Positions 51,101-61,777 of a stretch of DNA of 64,000 bases are shown here, piece by piece; positions within the stretch are counted from its first letter, which is position 1, and each line of letters begins with the position of its first letter. This DNA is from Littorina saxatilis (lineage: Eukaryota > Mollusca > Gastropoda > Littorinimorpha > Littorinidae). Location: contig NC_090246.1 of the NCBI RefSeq assembly GCF_037325665.1, positions 96,803,491 to 96,867,490 of the forward strand, written 5' to 3'. The position numbers and the translations under genes were made by a program. A model generated the notes under the pieces. It was not told the origin of the DNA. It searched no databases and saw nothing but the letters and a program-made list of their open reading frames with translations.

Positions 51101-54100
51101 TCTTCAGCTGTGGAAACCTTGTTCAGTTGTTGGCACGTGCGATCGTCTGGACAATCGTGGCAAAATGAAGCGGAAAAATGTGCCAGTTTCGGATGACTGT
51201 ATCAAGTCTAAACAGCAGAAGTGGCAGATTTTCTTGGAGAAATATAAGAAAGAGCCAGGAATTATGGAGTCTACTATGGGAAAAAGTCATGCACACTGCA
51301 ATTATTGTAAATCAGATTTCTCCGTTGCCCATGCTGGGAAATATGACATCGAACGACACTGCAGTTCTAAAACTCACCTGGACAAGGTTGCTGCAAAGAA
51401 ATCCGCTGAAAGGTGCCAAGGAATTATGAAGTTCATTCCGCAAAGCAAATCCTGCCAGAAGAAAAGGCTGTAGTCAACGCTGAAGCAATGTTTTCTGAGA
51501 TGATTGTAAAAATGAACTTGCCACTGTCAACCGCGGATGTTATTTCACGAACTTCATCTTTTCATTATCAATCTGTTTGGAAGACACTGGTTATAATGCT
51601 ATAAACTGACAGGTAAATAAAATTGTTTTAGTCCTGTTGTATTGGAAGGAGTTAAATTCTGAAGGTGTTCACAAGACATGCTATTCTTACACAAACACGT
51701 TTGCACCCACGCGTACATTTTCCCGAGCCCATATGGCTTTGCTTGCAAAGTACACCAACTTTTTGAAAAATACACTCAACTTTTTGGGAAAGTACTCTTG
51801 CCTCGGGTTTAGGGTAAACAGGTCTGATAATCGGACAATGACCGCTTTGTGAAAAAAACAATAGAACATATATATGTCCTCTTGCATGAAAAAATGTATA
51901 GGACATTTGGAAAAAGTATCCGTGTATGTCCAATATCCGATGTGGATGTGAGCCCCTGCGTAGGTATATGATCTTGTAAGTTAGTATCCCCCTTCATTGT
52001 CTCTGTCAATGCCCATTTTTAACTGCTCGCTTCCTTTTATATAATAAACCGTCCATAGGGCGTCATCGTCCTGAGTAATATGTTCAAACTCTCAAAAACT
52101 TTTGGAACTTTGGGTCAGTACTACCTGGATAGAATGTATACATAGGTGTAGGTTTAAATGTCGTGGCGACATACAATTTGTTCTGTCAGAAGACCTCCTA
52201 CATGTCAAGACTATCGGACTTATCAACTGGCCTGGGGTCGTAACAATGCGTGAGATCGAAAAAGTATGCGTGATTGACTGAAGACCGAGGCCTGAGAACA
52301 TCACTTTGTGTGAGTGCTTGCATGTGTTTGTTTGTGTGTGAAGAGAAAATAAAGAGACGCCTGTAGGTACACAAGATCTGAAACCTGCGTGCATGCATGG
52401 CAACAAGCAACTGTACTCCATTCACAGATGTACATTAACCAACATGATATGCAAAATGTTGGGAAGAAATTTCTGATGCCAGCCAGGTGTAAGATTTTTT
52501 TGCACCTACTTTATATAAGGACCAGCTGAGAAATAAATCAATGCCACAAATTGCTCCAATGCTCAGAACAGCAGTCAGATACATGTTGACTATGATTGTG
52601 GCTGAGCAAATTCCTCAGTGCTTGCCACGGGCTCTGGGTCAATATATAGCAAGACTGTGCTGATGGATCTCTGTGGCCAGCAAAAGCAGCATGGTCGCTA
52701 CCTTCCACTGTCAAAACGCATGGCCATTGAGCAGTGCTAGTGACCAGCATTCTTGCTGGTAAAGGTAAGCTGCATGATGCTATCCACTATTTTGGTCTGC
52801 CACCCTTTGAGGCATTGATTTCTCTACAAAGGATTAGTATGTCCACGGAGACAACCTGTAAGCTGCAACAGGCAGGTCTTGTTGCCCCTGGTTGTATTTA
52901 AAGGATTAGTATGTCCACGGAGACAACCTGTAAGCTGCAACAGGCAGGTCTTGTTGCCCCTGGTTGTATTTAAAGGATTAGTATGTCCACGGAGACAACC
53001 TGTAAGCTGCAACAGGCAGGTCTTGTTGCCCCTGGTTGTATTTAAAGGATTAGTATGTCCAGGGAGACAACCTGTAAGCTGCAACAGGCAGGTCTTGTTG
53101 CCCCTGGTTGTATTTAAAGGATTAGTATGTCCAGGGAGACCAGCTGTAAGCTGCAACAGGCAGGTCTTGTTGCCCCTGGTTGTATTTAGAGGGATACTAT
53201 GGATCTGTCCATTTTGGGGGGAGTTTCTGATGAATCTGAAGAATCGGGGGAAACCAATGTACCTCACTTAATTTAGACGCACATGGCATGATTTACTCAA
53301 AAACGCAACACAAGTATGGTAATTTAATTAAATCACAGTGAGTGAATGCGCTTCAGAGCGCTGCTTGTCTCCAGGGTTTGAAACAATGAGTGGTAGCAAG
53401 ATGACTAGCGCCCTCTGTGACGCGGACGCACACAAACAAGGGAAGCAAATCAGTGGAAGTAATGCTCAAAGAGTGCTCTCTCTTTGCCTAATCTGTGACA
53501 TTAAATTAAGCTTTTGAAAAACTTGTTTTTGCAAATTGTAGGCTGTCCTTCTGCATGGTACCGTTATTCGTAACGCAGAATCTTATCGTAACCTTTGGAA
53601 GCGATATGAGGGCCTTTTTTCTTTGGTATTATTCCTTTAACCAGCATTGGCTGTGACAAAAGGAGGTAAGGCATAGGCCATTACAGTGGAACTCCTCTTT
53701 TAAAACCTCAATCACATGTGAGAAAAACAGGTTTTGAAAGGGAGGGAGTCTGCAAAGGACATTACAAACATTAGAATTTACAGACATTATAATGAGAAAA
53801 AGTGAGAAAAAATGTAGGGGCACCGCTGTTTTATATTCTGCTTGTAAAGAGAATAATTTTAGGCAATTCAACCAGGGAATAGAACTTAATTAGAACTTTG
53901 TTTTTAACCAGGCTGTGTTTAACCAGCGTGGGGTTCTATACACTTTTCTGGGTTAGTACACTGCTGTTTCCTTGTACATAGGGAGGAAGTGGGGTTTATT
54001 ACTTGAGTGATTGATTGAGACAGGCCTGCTGTAGTCTTGAAATCAAACTATATTTTCAATGCTCTATGTTGTATTTTACAAGTGTCACTGTGTCATTCAA

Positions 54101-55212
54101 GGAAGTGTTTTTGGCATAGAGCAAAATTTCAGTTACATAGGAAGCATTGATGTACATATGTATGTATGTTTCCTATCAATAAAACTACAGTCGTAAACCG
54201 AAACCTTCTTTAGCAGCAACACATCAATCTGTGTGGCTGACAAAGGAACAAACAACTACATTGTATTTCCTTCACCCTCCGCGGGTTAGGGGGAAGAATT
54301 TACCCGATGCTCCCCAGCATGTCGTAAGAGGCGACTAACGGATTCTGTTTCTCCTTTTACCCTTGTTAAGTGTTTCTTGTATAGAATATAGTCAATTTTT
54401 GTAAAGATTTTAGTCAAGCAGTATGTAAGAAATGTTAAGTCCTTTGTACTGGAAACTTGCATTCTCCCAGTAAGGTAATATATTGTACTACGTTGCAAGC
54501 CCCTGGAGCAAATTTTTGATTACTGCTTTTGTGAACAAGAAACAATTGACAAGTGGCTCTATCCCATCTTCCCCCTTTCCCCATCGCGATATAACCTCCG
54601 TGGTTGAAAACGACATTAAACACCAAATAAAGAAAGTATTTCCTTCAATAAACAGAGATGATTTTGTCTCAGCAGCTTTTTTGTGTGTGTTTTTTCTCAA
54701 TAAAACATTACTGATTTGTTTCAGTCTGTGTGAGTAACTGGCCACTGCTTATGGCAGTATATTCCAGGAGGCACATGACAGAAAACAATGCCGTTTGTTA
54801 TCACTGTCACTATGGGGAAGGGGGGGGGGGGAGCATTTTAAAAGGCAGATCACAAGTTTTCCTTGTTAATTTGGTTAATTTTTATCTCTATGACTTAGTC
54901 GCTTTATCCAGAAAACAGCAGGATTACAACTTTGTCTCAAAATATGACTTCAGCAGGGGCAGACGCACCAGTTGGTGATGTATCTAATTAATGTATGTAC
55001 TGTGATCTTTTCTGCAGGGAGGACTGACCTTCTTCGCCGTTCAGCGCTACCGCCTTGGGGCGCAAGAAGCCTTCAACACCGGCTACGACCAAGACCCTAA
55101 CGCCTCCTCTCCCTACTCCTCCTTCCCCGGCAGCGACAGTGGCGACCCCTACCAACAGCCCCCGTTCAGTCAGACGAAAGAGGCTCCCGACTACCAACCG
55201 CCTACCTATTGA
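39148..55212 (+). CDS. SYNGR: Synaptogyrin, 4 coding exons
   Basis: Four-pass MARVEL-domain protein of small cytoplasmic or synaptic vesicles. Exons 39148-39264, 40524-40743, 49522-49670 and 55018-55212 join with phases 0, 1 and 0 and give 226 aa, the size of vertebrate synaptogyrins (about 224-234). Diagnostic segments: GAYGAGKAGAPFDPLTYIKK near the N-terminus; KAWFGQKC in the first loop; GYGTGIGVIAFLLCIGFLIV and DAFFDN (second membrane segment); GLWTFLWFVGFCYMTDAW (third); AAIAFSFFSIFSWGGLTFFA (fourth, across the last intron). The tyrosine- and proline-rich tail has YQQPPFSQ and ends DYQPPTY. It is closest in form to SYNGR1/2/3; orthology to one of them cannot be fixed. Introns 2 and 3 carry tandem arrays 14-26 bp or so past their donors. 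ZNF598 is the divergent neighbour. Confidence 0.96.
40769..40955. mobile_element. C-family MITE, copy 3
   Basis: Starts tacggtggaacccccttttaa and ends gaggagttccactgttta. It begins 25 bp past the donor of synaptogyrin exon 2. It carries a C run and a short CT tract. A 26-bp tandem array follows directly. Confidence 0.75.
40956..41112. repeat. 26-bp tandem array, 6 units
   Basis: The unit agtactgtagaaccgcttt-aagtccc is itself a variant of the C terminus (tacagtggaaccccttttaa). Units are almost identical; the last has aactgc for aaccgc. Confidence 0.95.
41305..41424 (+). mobile_element. 5'-truncated copy of the tRNA-headed SINE
   Basis: It contains only the shared body and tail (tatggctgcctaaatggcag; gggagtttcagcccacgaac; (AAG)n). 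Thirteen bases, atgtattcctttt, are duplicated at 41292-41304 and 41425-41437. Truncation at the 5' side with a long TSD is the usual mark of LINE-driven retroposition. Confidence 0.9.
43517..43992 (+). mobile_element. SINE-like insertion in the 180-bp satellite
   Basis: The inserted block starts ccgcagtggggcactgcgg and ends ggacgttaagcaacaaataa plus (acaa)n. It interrupts the fourth satellite unit and is flanked by ccactcgcac at 43507-43516 and 43993-44002. Its last ~230 bp resemble the AAAG-tailed SINE (shared gacaagtgg and gacgttaa.ca.caaataaa motifs), but the first part is unrelated, so it is a sister family with another 5' region. Confidence 0.85.
44143..45560. mobile_element. TIR element rich in tcaaggtca motifs
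   Basis: Ends gactcacatgc and gcatgtgagtc are inverted. After the left end comes a (ccgt)n run. About a dozen tcaaggtca or tgaccttga motifs are spread over the unit. A BED-family deletion derivative (44820-45418) is inserted in it. No transposase is visible. The exact right border is uncertain by some 20 bp. Confidence 0.7.
44820..45418 (+). mobile_element. BED-finger transposon family, short copy 3
   Basis: Ends cagacctgtttaccc and ggggtaaacaggtctg, flanked by an exact 6-bp duplication catgta (44814-44819; 45419-45424). The interior differs from the other two copies and keeps a different part of the element: the frame at 45046-45243 (SCLSDETLESLILVVKSR ... DACAFDVIFFE) may be the C-terminal end of the same transposase. 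Confidence 0.85.
46925..47048. repeat. Interspersed repeat shared with 52190-52310
   Basis: The segment gcatgtcaaaactatcaaac through tatgcgtaaatgaccgaag and aaggcctg matches 52196-52298 (catgtcaagactatcggac; tatgcgtgattgactgaag; gaggcctg) at roughly 75-80%. Both are followed by GT-rich sequence. Class unknown. Confidence 0.7.
47255..48103 (-). mobile_element. 0.9-kb interspersed repeat B, copy 2
   Basis: Inverted copy of 8404-9276: it opens with caagtcgcgtaaggcgaaat and ends with cttgactaaatg. The internal microsatellite here is CA, as expected for the opposite strand. A C-family MITE follows at 48114. Confidence 0.85.
48114..48329. mobile_element. C-family MITE, copy 4
   Basis: Left end tacaggggcac followed by an expanded CA tract, right end gggggggttccactgta. 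The interior has the doubled 17-bp motif aggtctcaaaagggagg / tagtctaaaaatggagg that matches the unit of the 17-bp array at 16233-17768. Confidence 0.7.
48345..48523. mobile_element. Foldback element with ~85-bp arms
   Basis: Arms begin atgtgtggtggcttgttgac and end with gtcagaccaa-type complement (ttggtctgacaacaagccac). They match with scattered differences and meet at aaggccgaaggccgcgg. No coding content. Confidence 0.85.
49684..50210. repeat. 59-bp tandem array, about 9 units
   Basis: Units run agctgtggtactgtttactt ... gtgctacagtgaacctacc and start 14 bp past the donor of synaptogyrin exon 3. The last 13-14 bases of each unit are a C-type terminus, and the final unit reads on into a C-like body (gggaacctcccgtttaagac). 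The unit therefore joins host intron sequence to a MITE end. Confidence 0.93.
50436..50702 (-). CDS. N-terminal-like ORF of the caggggctc transposon
   Basis: An 88-residue frame, MPPKQELVPEKGQKRLYFKS followed by a Glu/Ser-rich acidic region and a basic tail. It resembles the low-complexity N-termini found ahead of zinc fingers in hAT proteins, but no domain is present. It is most likely what remains of the element's transposase gene; function is not claimed. Confidence 0.4.
   Translation of the reverse strand: MPPKQELVPEKGQKRLYFKSLPSSAARTTETELPPASEQAEPDETVALESESSEPKKDITPSPNLRAWLRKLFYLFCYLCDKKLVKFN
50930..51826 (+). mobile_element. BED-finger DNA transposon, copy 2
   Basis: Ends cagacctgtttacc and ggtaaacaggtctg with an exact 6-bp duplication ataatc (50924-50929; 51827-51832). 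Near-identical to 33861-34772 throughout, so both moved recently. Nested in the 50312-51958 element. Confidence 0.95.
51090..51473 (+). CDS. BED-type zinc-finger fragment, second copy
   Basis: Same product as at 34089-34592: MTASLQLWKPCSVV, a basic stretch, and the finger CNYCKSDFSVAHAGKYDIER with HCSSKTH. Relative to the first copy a short insertion-deletion near FIP shifts the frame, so the reading stops early at 51473; the matching downstream residues (AEAMFSEMIVKMNLPLS) follow in another frame to 51604. A pseudogene-like fragment of a non-autonomous element. Confidence 0.75.
   Translation: MTASLQLWKPCSVVGTCDRLDNRGKMKRKNVPVSDDCIKSKQQKWQIFLEKYKKEPGIMESTMGKSHAHCNYCKSDFSVAHAGKYDIERHCSSKTHLDKVAAKKSAERCQGIMKFIPQSKSCQKKRL
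52828..53189. repeat. 72-bp tandem array, 5 units
   Basis: The unit aaaggattagtatgtccacg ... ccctggttgtattt repeats five times in synaptogyrin intron 3. The period is 24 codons, which keeps reading frames open on both strands; these frames are not genes. Confidence 0.96.
53682..53900. mobile_element. C-family MITE, copy 6 (partial)
   Basis: The left end tacagtggaactcctctttt and internal motif aggttttgaaagggaggg match other C copies. No right terminus can be set. Confidence 0.55.
54275..54635 (+). mobile_element. AAAG-tailed SINE, copy 3
   Basis: Full-length relative of 973-1363 in the opposite orientation, from the ccgcgggttaggggg head to the cattaaacaccaaataaaga tail. Exact 12-bp duplication gtatttccttca at 54263-54274 and 54636-54647. 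Confidence 0.92.
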
Positions 55213-58200
55213 GCAGTCGCTCTGGCTCTCTGTCGCCCGCTCTCTGTCTTGCATAGCGCTCACTTGACAAATCTGCTGTTTGACTGTTGCGCGTAAGGCC
55301 GCCCCTCCCCATAGCCTGTGTTGCTGGTGACGGGAGGGTAGGGCAGGAAGGATGGAGGAAGGGGGTTGGTTAGTTATTTGATCAAGTGTAGTGCCGTTCG
55401 GGACCACCCTTCTGTTGAGAGCAAACCTTACTACATCACATGTTTTCTGTACTACCACTTCAGGTTTTAGTTCTTGGGGACCTTTTTTCTTCTTTTTATT
55501 GTCAACGGAAGGATGTTTTTTCTTTTAGTCAGGGTTAGGAGATGTGGGTGGAAAGGAGGAACAAGAGAAAGAGGAGGGCTAGGGTGTCTTTGTTTTGGGT
55601 TTACTTCGCTTTCCCCCTTTTCTTTCTTTTTCTTTCTTTTTTCTCTCAGTCCCACTTGACGAATGTACAATCCAGAATGTTTTTGTCATTTTCTTTTTTG
55701 AGAATATGACCACTTATCACGTGATTTTTTGTTTAAGTTTTGCTTTTTGGTTTTGCTATTTTGTCAACTGCCCAAAATATTTATACATAACTTGTATTGC
55801 TTTTGCCCATTTTGGGCAAAGGGGGCTATTATCCTTTTGTCTCTCAAATTATTTTTGTTCAGTTGACAGAAAAATGTGAGTATTGTTTGATTCATACGTT
55901 ATTATCAACGTTGAAAAAATTCAGCATGCCAGGCTGTGAATACTCCAAAACACACTTGAGAATGTCAGAAGAATTATGACTATGAAAGGATGTTCAAATG
56001 TTCAATATTTAGGGTCTGAAGTTTGGTTCAGGTAAGGCTCTTTGTCCCCTGAAACAGTTTGTGCATAATGAGCTAGTTCACACAGAACAGAAACATAGAT
56101 CTGGTTTAGAGGGTGTTTCGTGTGCACTGGTGCAGAAAAGATAGTGTGAATTGAGTGCTAGATTGCTAGTGACACTGTGTATGTCCACTTGCTGTGTGGC
56201 TCTAGGATTTGTCGGCCTGGGTGTTGTCTGTAGCGAATGAATGACTAGCCTTGTATGTAGATACTACTTGAATTTTTCTCACTTTCTCTCTCTTTCTCTC
56301 CCCTTCCCCAAGAAACCTTTAAAAAGGTTTGATTCACAGCAAAATTCCACTCTCCTGCTAATGAAACTTAGCTCAAGTGGGGACCTACTTCCTTCAGTTG
56401 AGTTTCAATGCATTTACAGTGGTTTCTCGGGTGAGAGGACACCTTTGGGTCCAGCCAAAAGTGTCCCTACGCTGCAGGCATCCTTTCTTGACAGGAATAA
56501 CCTGTTAAGTTAATACACCAATGAGAAAAAGCAGAATGTCCTTCACTGAAAGGTGTCCTCTCATCAGAGGGACCTAACATGGCAGGGACAGCTGTACATA
56601 GATATGCAATTTACTCATAGCGTACTCTACTAGTAGTAGAGATCGCCATGAATTTACTCCTTTGCTTTTCTACCCTGCTACAGGTTTTCTGCATCCGTGA
56701 TCTGCTGCAACATCGACAAGCACTCTCACACAGTTACTTGAGTGAAGAGTAAGTGCTTGGTCATTCTTTTGCCCAGATGTTCGAAGATAAATATTCACTA
56801 AATTATACGATTCTGGCAAGTTTTTGGGAAAAAAATGTTGATCATTCAAAATCAGACTTTTCATTCATACTCAGATTGTTGGGTTTTTTTTAAAAAAAAA
56901 TTTTTTAGTCTTGCCATCTGCATGCTAAATGCTACTCAAGTTCAACTGCATATGTACGTACAGGTCTGGTAAGTGATGGTTATCCAGTGTTGCTAATGTC
57001 TTGATTGCTGATTTTTCTGGTTCTTGAGGACATCTGAAATTGCTCCTAACTTTTCTATTGTAATGTAGTTACCCATTTTCAGTGTGATGTGAATAGATGA
57101 TGGTAGTGAAACGTCATTTTAATGTACCTTGGTAGATTTATAGGCTATGTGATGTGATATTTGTAGTAAGGTATATGATGTGTAGTGCTATAGTGTGAGC
57201 ATATGTCATCGGCATGTATCAACGAGTCATTGATTGCGTCATCAGTAGACCATTCATGTTAAACTGTTGTATAAACTAATTCATGATCATCACATGAAAA
57301 GGAATGGGCATGTTTGAATGACAGTGGTATGCAAGTGGAAACAGGACAATACAATTGCATTTATTTTAATTTCTGAGTACAACTGATAGATCTGTTTGAT
57401 TTCACAATATAATGGATACCACTTGTTGGATTTTGCATGCATTTCATCACATTTACATCTTCATTCTTGTTCACTTAGTTTTCAATTCTTGTCACAAGAA
57501 TGATATATGCCCATTTTCTTCGCAATTTTCTCCTTCCTTCCGCATTGCTTACACTCTGTACTCATTTCGCACCTTACTCCCATCCCCTTTCATATCTTTT
57601 CAGTTTTGTAGGCTTTGAAAACAAGACATTTTTATTCATTTGCCGTTTCTGATTCTCAAATGATGGAAAGTTACCTCCCTTTTGCTATCACTTTAGTCAA
57701 CTTTCTTTCCGTGATATTGTCTGATAGCAAGTACATGTCACTGTAATACTGGTACCCTGCCTTTTCCTGCAGAGAGATTTCCTTTCTCACACACACATCA
57801 CATGAGCTAAAAAAAGATAAATATGATTCTCAGTTGAGTGATCTTGCTTGTTAAAAAAGTTAATGCGTTGACAGCTTTGCAGCATTTTGTATGCTTGTTT
57901 CTCATGGCGGCTGTCTTGACTGACTTTCACCATCTGCCCTTATTATTTAAAGTGGCAAAAATAGGTTGTTTTGCTGCAAAAAATCAACCTCCATTTGCTT
58001 GCATCAATCAGGGAAACTACTGCTTATGGGTGGGTGCATCATTAAGTAAATTTGTGTGAATGCACGAGGCATACAAGTTTGATAGCTTTCATTGCGGTTA
58101 ACATACACTGTGTACACTGTCGTGTCATGCTTGCCCTGTCGCCAGGGTGGTTAAAGATCTGCTGGACTTCTCATTCAACCACTGAATAAGGAGAAGAGAA

Positions 58201-59610
58201 AATCAAATTCTTTGTGTGCAAATCCATGCGTACATGAGAGCGCGTGTCTTTTATGTTCATGAGGGTGACAGGTTCACATTTGTCAGAAACTTATATGCAC
58301 TTGTTAGTTATTTATTGAAAGTAGTGAACATGTGGACTGAATAGCTGTTGAGTGGTGGTGTGTTTCGTGTGTGTGCGTGTGTGGAGCAAACCATTCATTT
58401 GAAATTTTCCCCCTTGCAACATGTTTTTATTGTGATATAGAACCGTACTGTTGGAGCTGTTTATGTCTACAACTGTGTGTTTCGCTAATGTACGAACAGA
58501 ATGTAGCTTGAAGTCGGTAGCTGATGCAGCATGATGTGTTGATGTGTTGTGTAGACTAGCAAACAGGTGTACACTATACTACCACAGTTCGGTGACTGTT
58601 TTGTTGTGAGGCAAACTCTGAGCTTTTTGTTTGTGATCTCTGTTGGCTTTGGTCTTCATCATACTCCACATTCTACTTTATCTCCTGCCATAAAGTTTTG
58701 TTTGTTTGTGATGTGTTGACTTGCTAACTGGTAAAGGCAGTTTTTACCTGTATTTTATTGTTAAATTCTGTTTTGCTTATTTCACATATTTTTTTCTGTT
58801 TTATTGGCTTGCACGCATGTAAAGAGAAGAAATCGGCATTCCATACTTGTCCTTGTCTTGCATTTTATACACAGACTGCAGATCATCTGAAGATAAAGGC
58901 AACTACATTTTAGCCAGAGGTAACTTGTGTTCCTTTAGATTTTGTTTAACACCAAGCTATCTCTTGAATTTGTGAATTTCTTTAGGTTGGTAGAGGTCAT
59001 TGAAGAATTCCTAACTTTCTTGTAAAACAATATGATGTTGTGCGCCAAATATTGCTTCACATAAGAGAGAATAATTGAGTGTTTTTAGCTTTTGCAAGAT
59101 AGTTGAAGATTGTGCTGCTACAAACTACATATGCAGGAACAGTCACCTGTTGATGTCAAAAATCTCAAATTAGGGACGGAAAAGTTAAATCAATCTCAAA
59201 TGATTTGGTTTTGTTGTAACGTTATTCCAGGGAAGCATGTTTTGATAATGTTAATGTAAATAAGCTGATGGGTTCTTTCTGAGTTTATTACTATTTAAAT
59301 TTCAGAGGGAGGCACATTTACTTTTGTCACAGTTCTTTCTCAACAACAGATTTCACTCCTGTTCTGTCACATAGATGCAAGTTAAAAAAATGATTTTGTT
59401 CTCCTGTGGTATAAAAGCAGGGGGTGTACGGTTCATTCACACTAGCTCTTTGTGTCCAATACTGTACTGAGGTTGCGGTGGATGTTACTCTAATCGTACC
59501 AGTATGCACAGTAGATTACTATCGTGTTGTGCTCTTTATCTCATTACCTCTTGCTGTTGTGAATATTTCATTGTGATGAACCCAATAAAGTTACCGCTGC
59601 CTGAATGATG
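55213..59610 (+). other. Synaptogyrin 3' UTR, about 4.4 kb
   Basis: After the stop codon no further coding sequence is recognisable. The stretch is T-rich and free of the large repeats seen in the introns, apart from a C- or related-type MITE near 56410-56590 (ggtgagaggacacctttgg; aaaggtgtcctctcatcaga). A polyA signal lies at its end. The 3' boundary is inferred. Confidence 0.6.
59584..59589 (+). terminator. Probable synaptogyrin polyA signal
   Basis: AATAAA in the context cccaataaagttaccgctgcc, followed within 30 bp by a GT-rich stretch (gatgtgtttgtgt), the usual downstream element. Confidence 0.6.
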
Positions 59611-59647
59611 TGTTTGTGTATTTACACCTCTGTGTATGAGTGTGTGT

Positions 59648-59740
59648 GTTTATCTCTCTCTCTCTCTCTAGACTCTCTCTCTCTCTCTCTCTAGACTCTC
59701 CTCTCTCTCTCTCTAGACTCTCCTCTCTTCCTCTCCCAAC
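59648..59740. repeat. Compound CT repeat with tagact interruptions
   Basis: CT runs broken by tagactct three times, giving a higher-order period of about 28 bp. Confidence 0.9.
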
Positions 59741-60312
59741 TTGGTGTGTGTAGGTACTGTACAATGTTTTTCTGTGTTAACCTTAGAACTCAATCATTGG
59801 CTCTCAAATCGTCGCTGTAATTCACAAACCTTGTACGTATCTCAATTTTTGATGGTTTGGAACAAAAACAGTACTTGTCTCCCTTATTGTTTTGCCCATG
59901 TGGTGAGAAAAGCTTGAATCTCCAGCTGCTTTCTAAAGTGAGAAAAAGTTCTTGAGAAAAAACTTGTATCATCATTTTTGTCCAAAAACCAACTTTTTAA
60001 CTAGATTACGAGATTTTCAAGCCACCCTTGGACGGAAATATGTCACAACATGGAAGACATGAGGTTGCTGATGTTGTATTTTTACCTTACAAACATTTTA
60101 TCCTCAGAAAAATGAAATATGGCAACTGAAGGTTAGGTGACAAAGAAGAAAAAACTCGTCTGTAAAATACTAATTCTGGATGACTCCTTCAGATAAAAAA
60201 AAAAGCTATCTCAATATTTTCTCAGTTGTATCAAATATCATTAACAATTGACACTAACACACATTTGGACTGCTATTGCTCTGTTTTAAAGATAATATCA
60301 TCCCATGAATTG

Positions 60313-60335
60313 TGATCGACAAGAAGAAGAAGAAG
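60313..60335 (+). mobile_element. 23-bp LINE tail insertion with 13-bp TSD
   Basis: The 23 bases (tgatcgacaagaagaagaag plus aag) equal the last bases of the RNase H LINE at 20588. They are flanked by an exact 13-bp duplication, atcccatgaattg, at 60300-60312 and 60336-60348. This is an almost completely 5'-truncated LINE or SINE insertion. Confidence 0.9.
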
Positions 60336-60470
60336 ATCCCATGAATTGAAGTTATTTTTGATGCGGTGAATTTTCAAAACAGTTTTTGTTGTTCCTCAAA
60401 ACAGCAAACTGAGATACTAAAGTTTAGGTTTGTGAATTACAGCGACCAAATGTAGTCAGCTGAACTGATT

Positions 60471-60960
60471 ACAGTGGAAGCTCCCTTTTAGGACCTCAAC
60501 AAATCTAAAGTAATTAGGTCTTATAAACCGCCCCGTGGGTTAGGGGGAAGAATTTGATGCTCCCCAGCATGTCGTAAGAGGCGACTAACGTATAGAATAT
60601 AGTCAATTTTTGTCAAGATTTTAGTCAAGCAGTATGTAAGAAATGTTAAGTCCTTTGTACTGGAAACTTGCATTCTCCCAGTAAGGTAATATATTGTACT
60701 ACGTTGCAAGCCCCTGGAGCACATTTGTGATTAGTGCTTTTGTGAACAAGAAACAATTGACAAGTGGCTCTATCCCATCTCCCCCCTTTCCCCGTCGCGA
60801 TATAACTTTCGTGGTTGAAAACGACGTTAAACACCAAATAAAGAAAAGAAAGAAAGCTATTATAAAAGGAGTTAGTCTTTAAATGGAGTAAAAATTGCAG
60901 AGGTTAGGAACAGACACTATTGAAACTCTAGGTCTTAACTTGAGGGGGGTGGGGGGGTGT
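60471..60960. mobile_element. C-family MITE, copy 7, split by a SINE
   Basis: Left end tacagtggaagctccctttt, continuing past the inserted SINE with ttataaaaggagttagtct and tttaaatggag motifs. The right terminus is not clear. Confidence 0.6.
60528..60858 (+). mobile_element. AAAG-tailed SINE, copy 4, with internal deletions
   Basis: Starts ccgccccgtgggttaggggg and ends accaaataaagaaaagaaag. Compared with the other copies it lacks about 10 bp near gaatttgatgctc and about 35 bp near ggcgactaacgtatag. Flanks share ttataaa. Inserted in a C element. Confidence 0.85.
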
Positions 60961-61777
60961 CTTCAGACGTGGGTTTCATAGCAAGCCTTCATGAAATGGC
61001 TCAGTGGGCGGCGGTTAAGGACATAAAATGAAGGTACATCAGGCGCCTGTGTGTAGCTGCACGCTACAGAATGTTATGTCATTGAAGAAACCCCAACCTC
61101 TTTACAACAATGCACTCCCCTAACCTTGAAGGACATGAACTACTGAGAAAGGTGACTGGTGACAACGGCAAGGAGGGTGTGTGACCCTCTTCACCTCCAC
61201 AGTGTGAGTGGGACAGGTAACCCTAACCGTGTTAAAACCAGCTTAGCGTACAAGTTTTGATGAACCGGCACTTAGTTCTGTCAAGTTATTCAGTTCTGTA
61301 GTAGCATATATCAGTATTTTCAGGTATTGAGTAAATAGAATGAAAAGTATACTAATACAGAGACTGAGGTTTTGTGTAGGCCTACTTCGCTCGCACATAC
61401 TGACACCGACTGAAATAGTCTCTCTCTCCCTCTCTCTCGCACACACGGCAAGCTTTCTCTCTCGTGTTATATAGACACACACGTCTCTCTTTTAAACACA
61501 CATACACGCACGCGCGCAAACACACTTTCTCTAATACACATACACCCAAATCAATCACACACACACCACACACACCACACACCACACACAATCTGTCTCT
61601 TCTCCTTTCCTCCAACCCCTCTGACGGCCCCACCACCACCACCCACACCTTTTTCTCTCCGATCGTCTAAGTTCAGGTAGAAAGGGACGGGCGGTGGAGA
61701 TGAGAAAAGGGGGTCATTTTCAAGTCTCCAAAATGTCAATACCTTATCAGTTCCTGTGTCTCTATTATTTAGTTCAA

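Larger units (their letters stand above)
50312..51958. mobile_element. hAT-like transposon with caggggctcacatcca ends
   Basis: The left end caggggctcacatcca (50312) and right end tggatgtgagcccctg (ending 51958) are perfect inverted repeats of 16 bp. The flanks catagg and cgtagg could be a 6-bp duplication with one change. Subterminal aggacatttg and aggacaaatg motifs are repeated near both ends. The BED-finger element at 50930-51826 is nested inside, so this one is older. Confidence 0.85.

Noticed and set aside
52824-53271. 24-residue repeat proteins on both strands
   Set aside because: The 72-bp period keeps all frames open; inside a synaptogyrin intron, without family resemblance.
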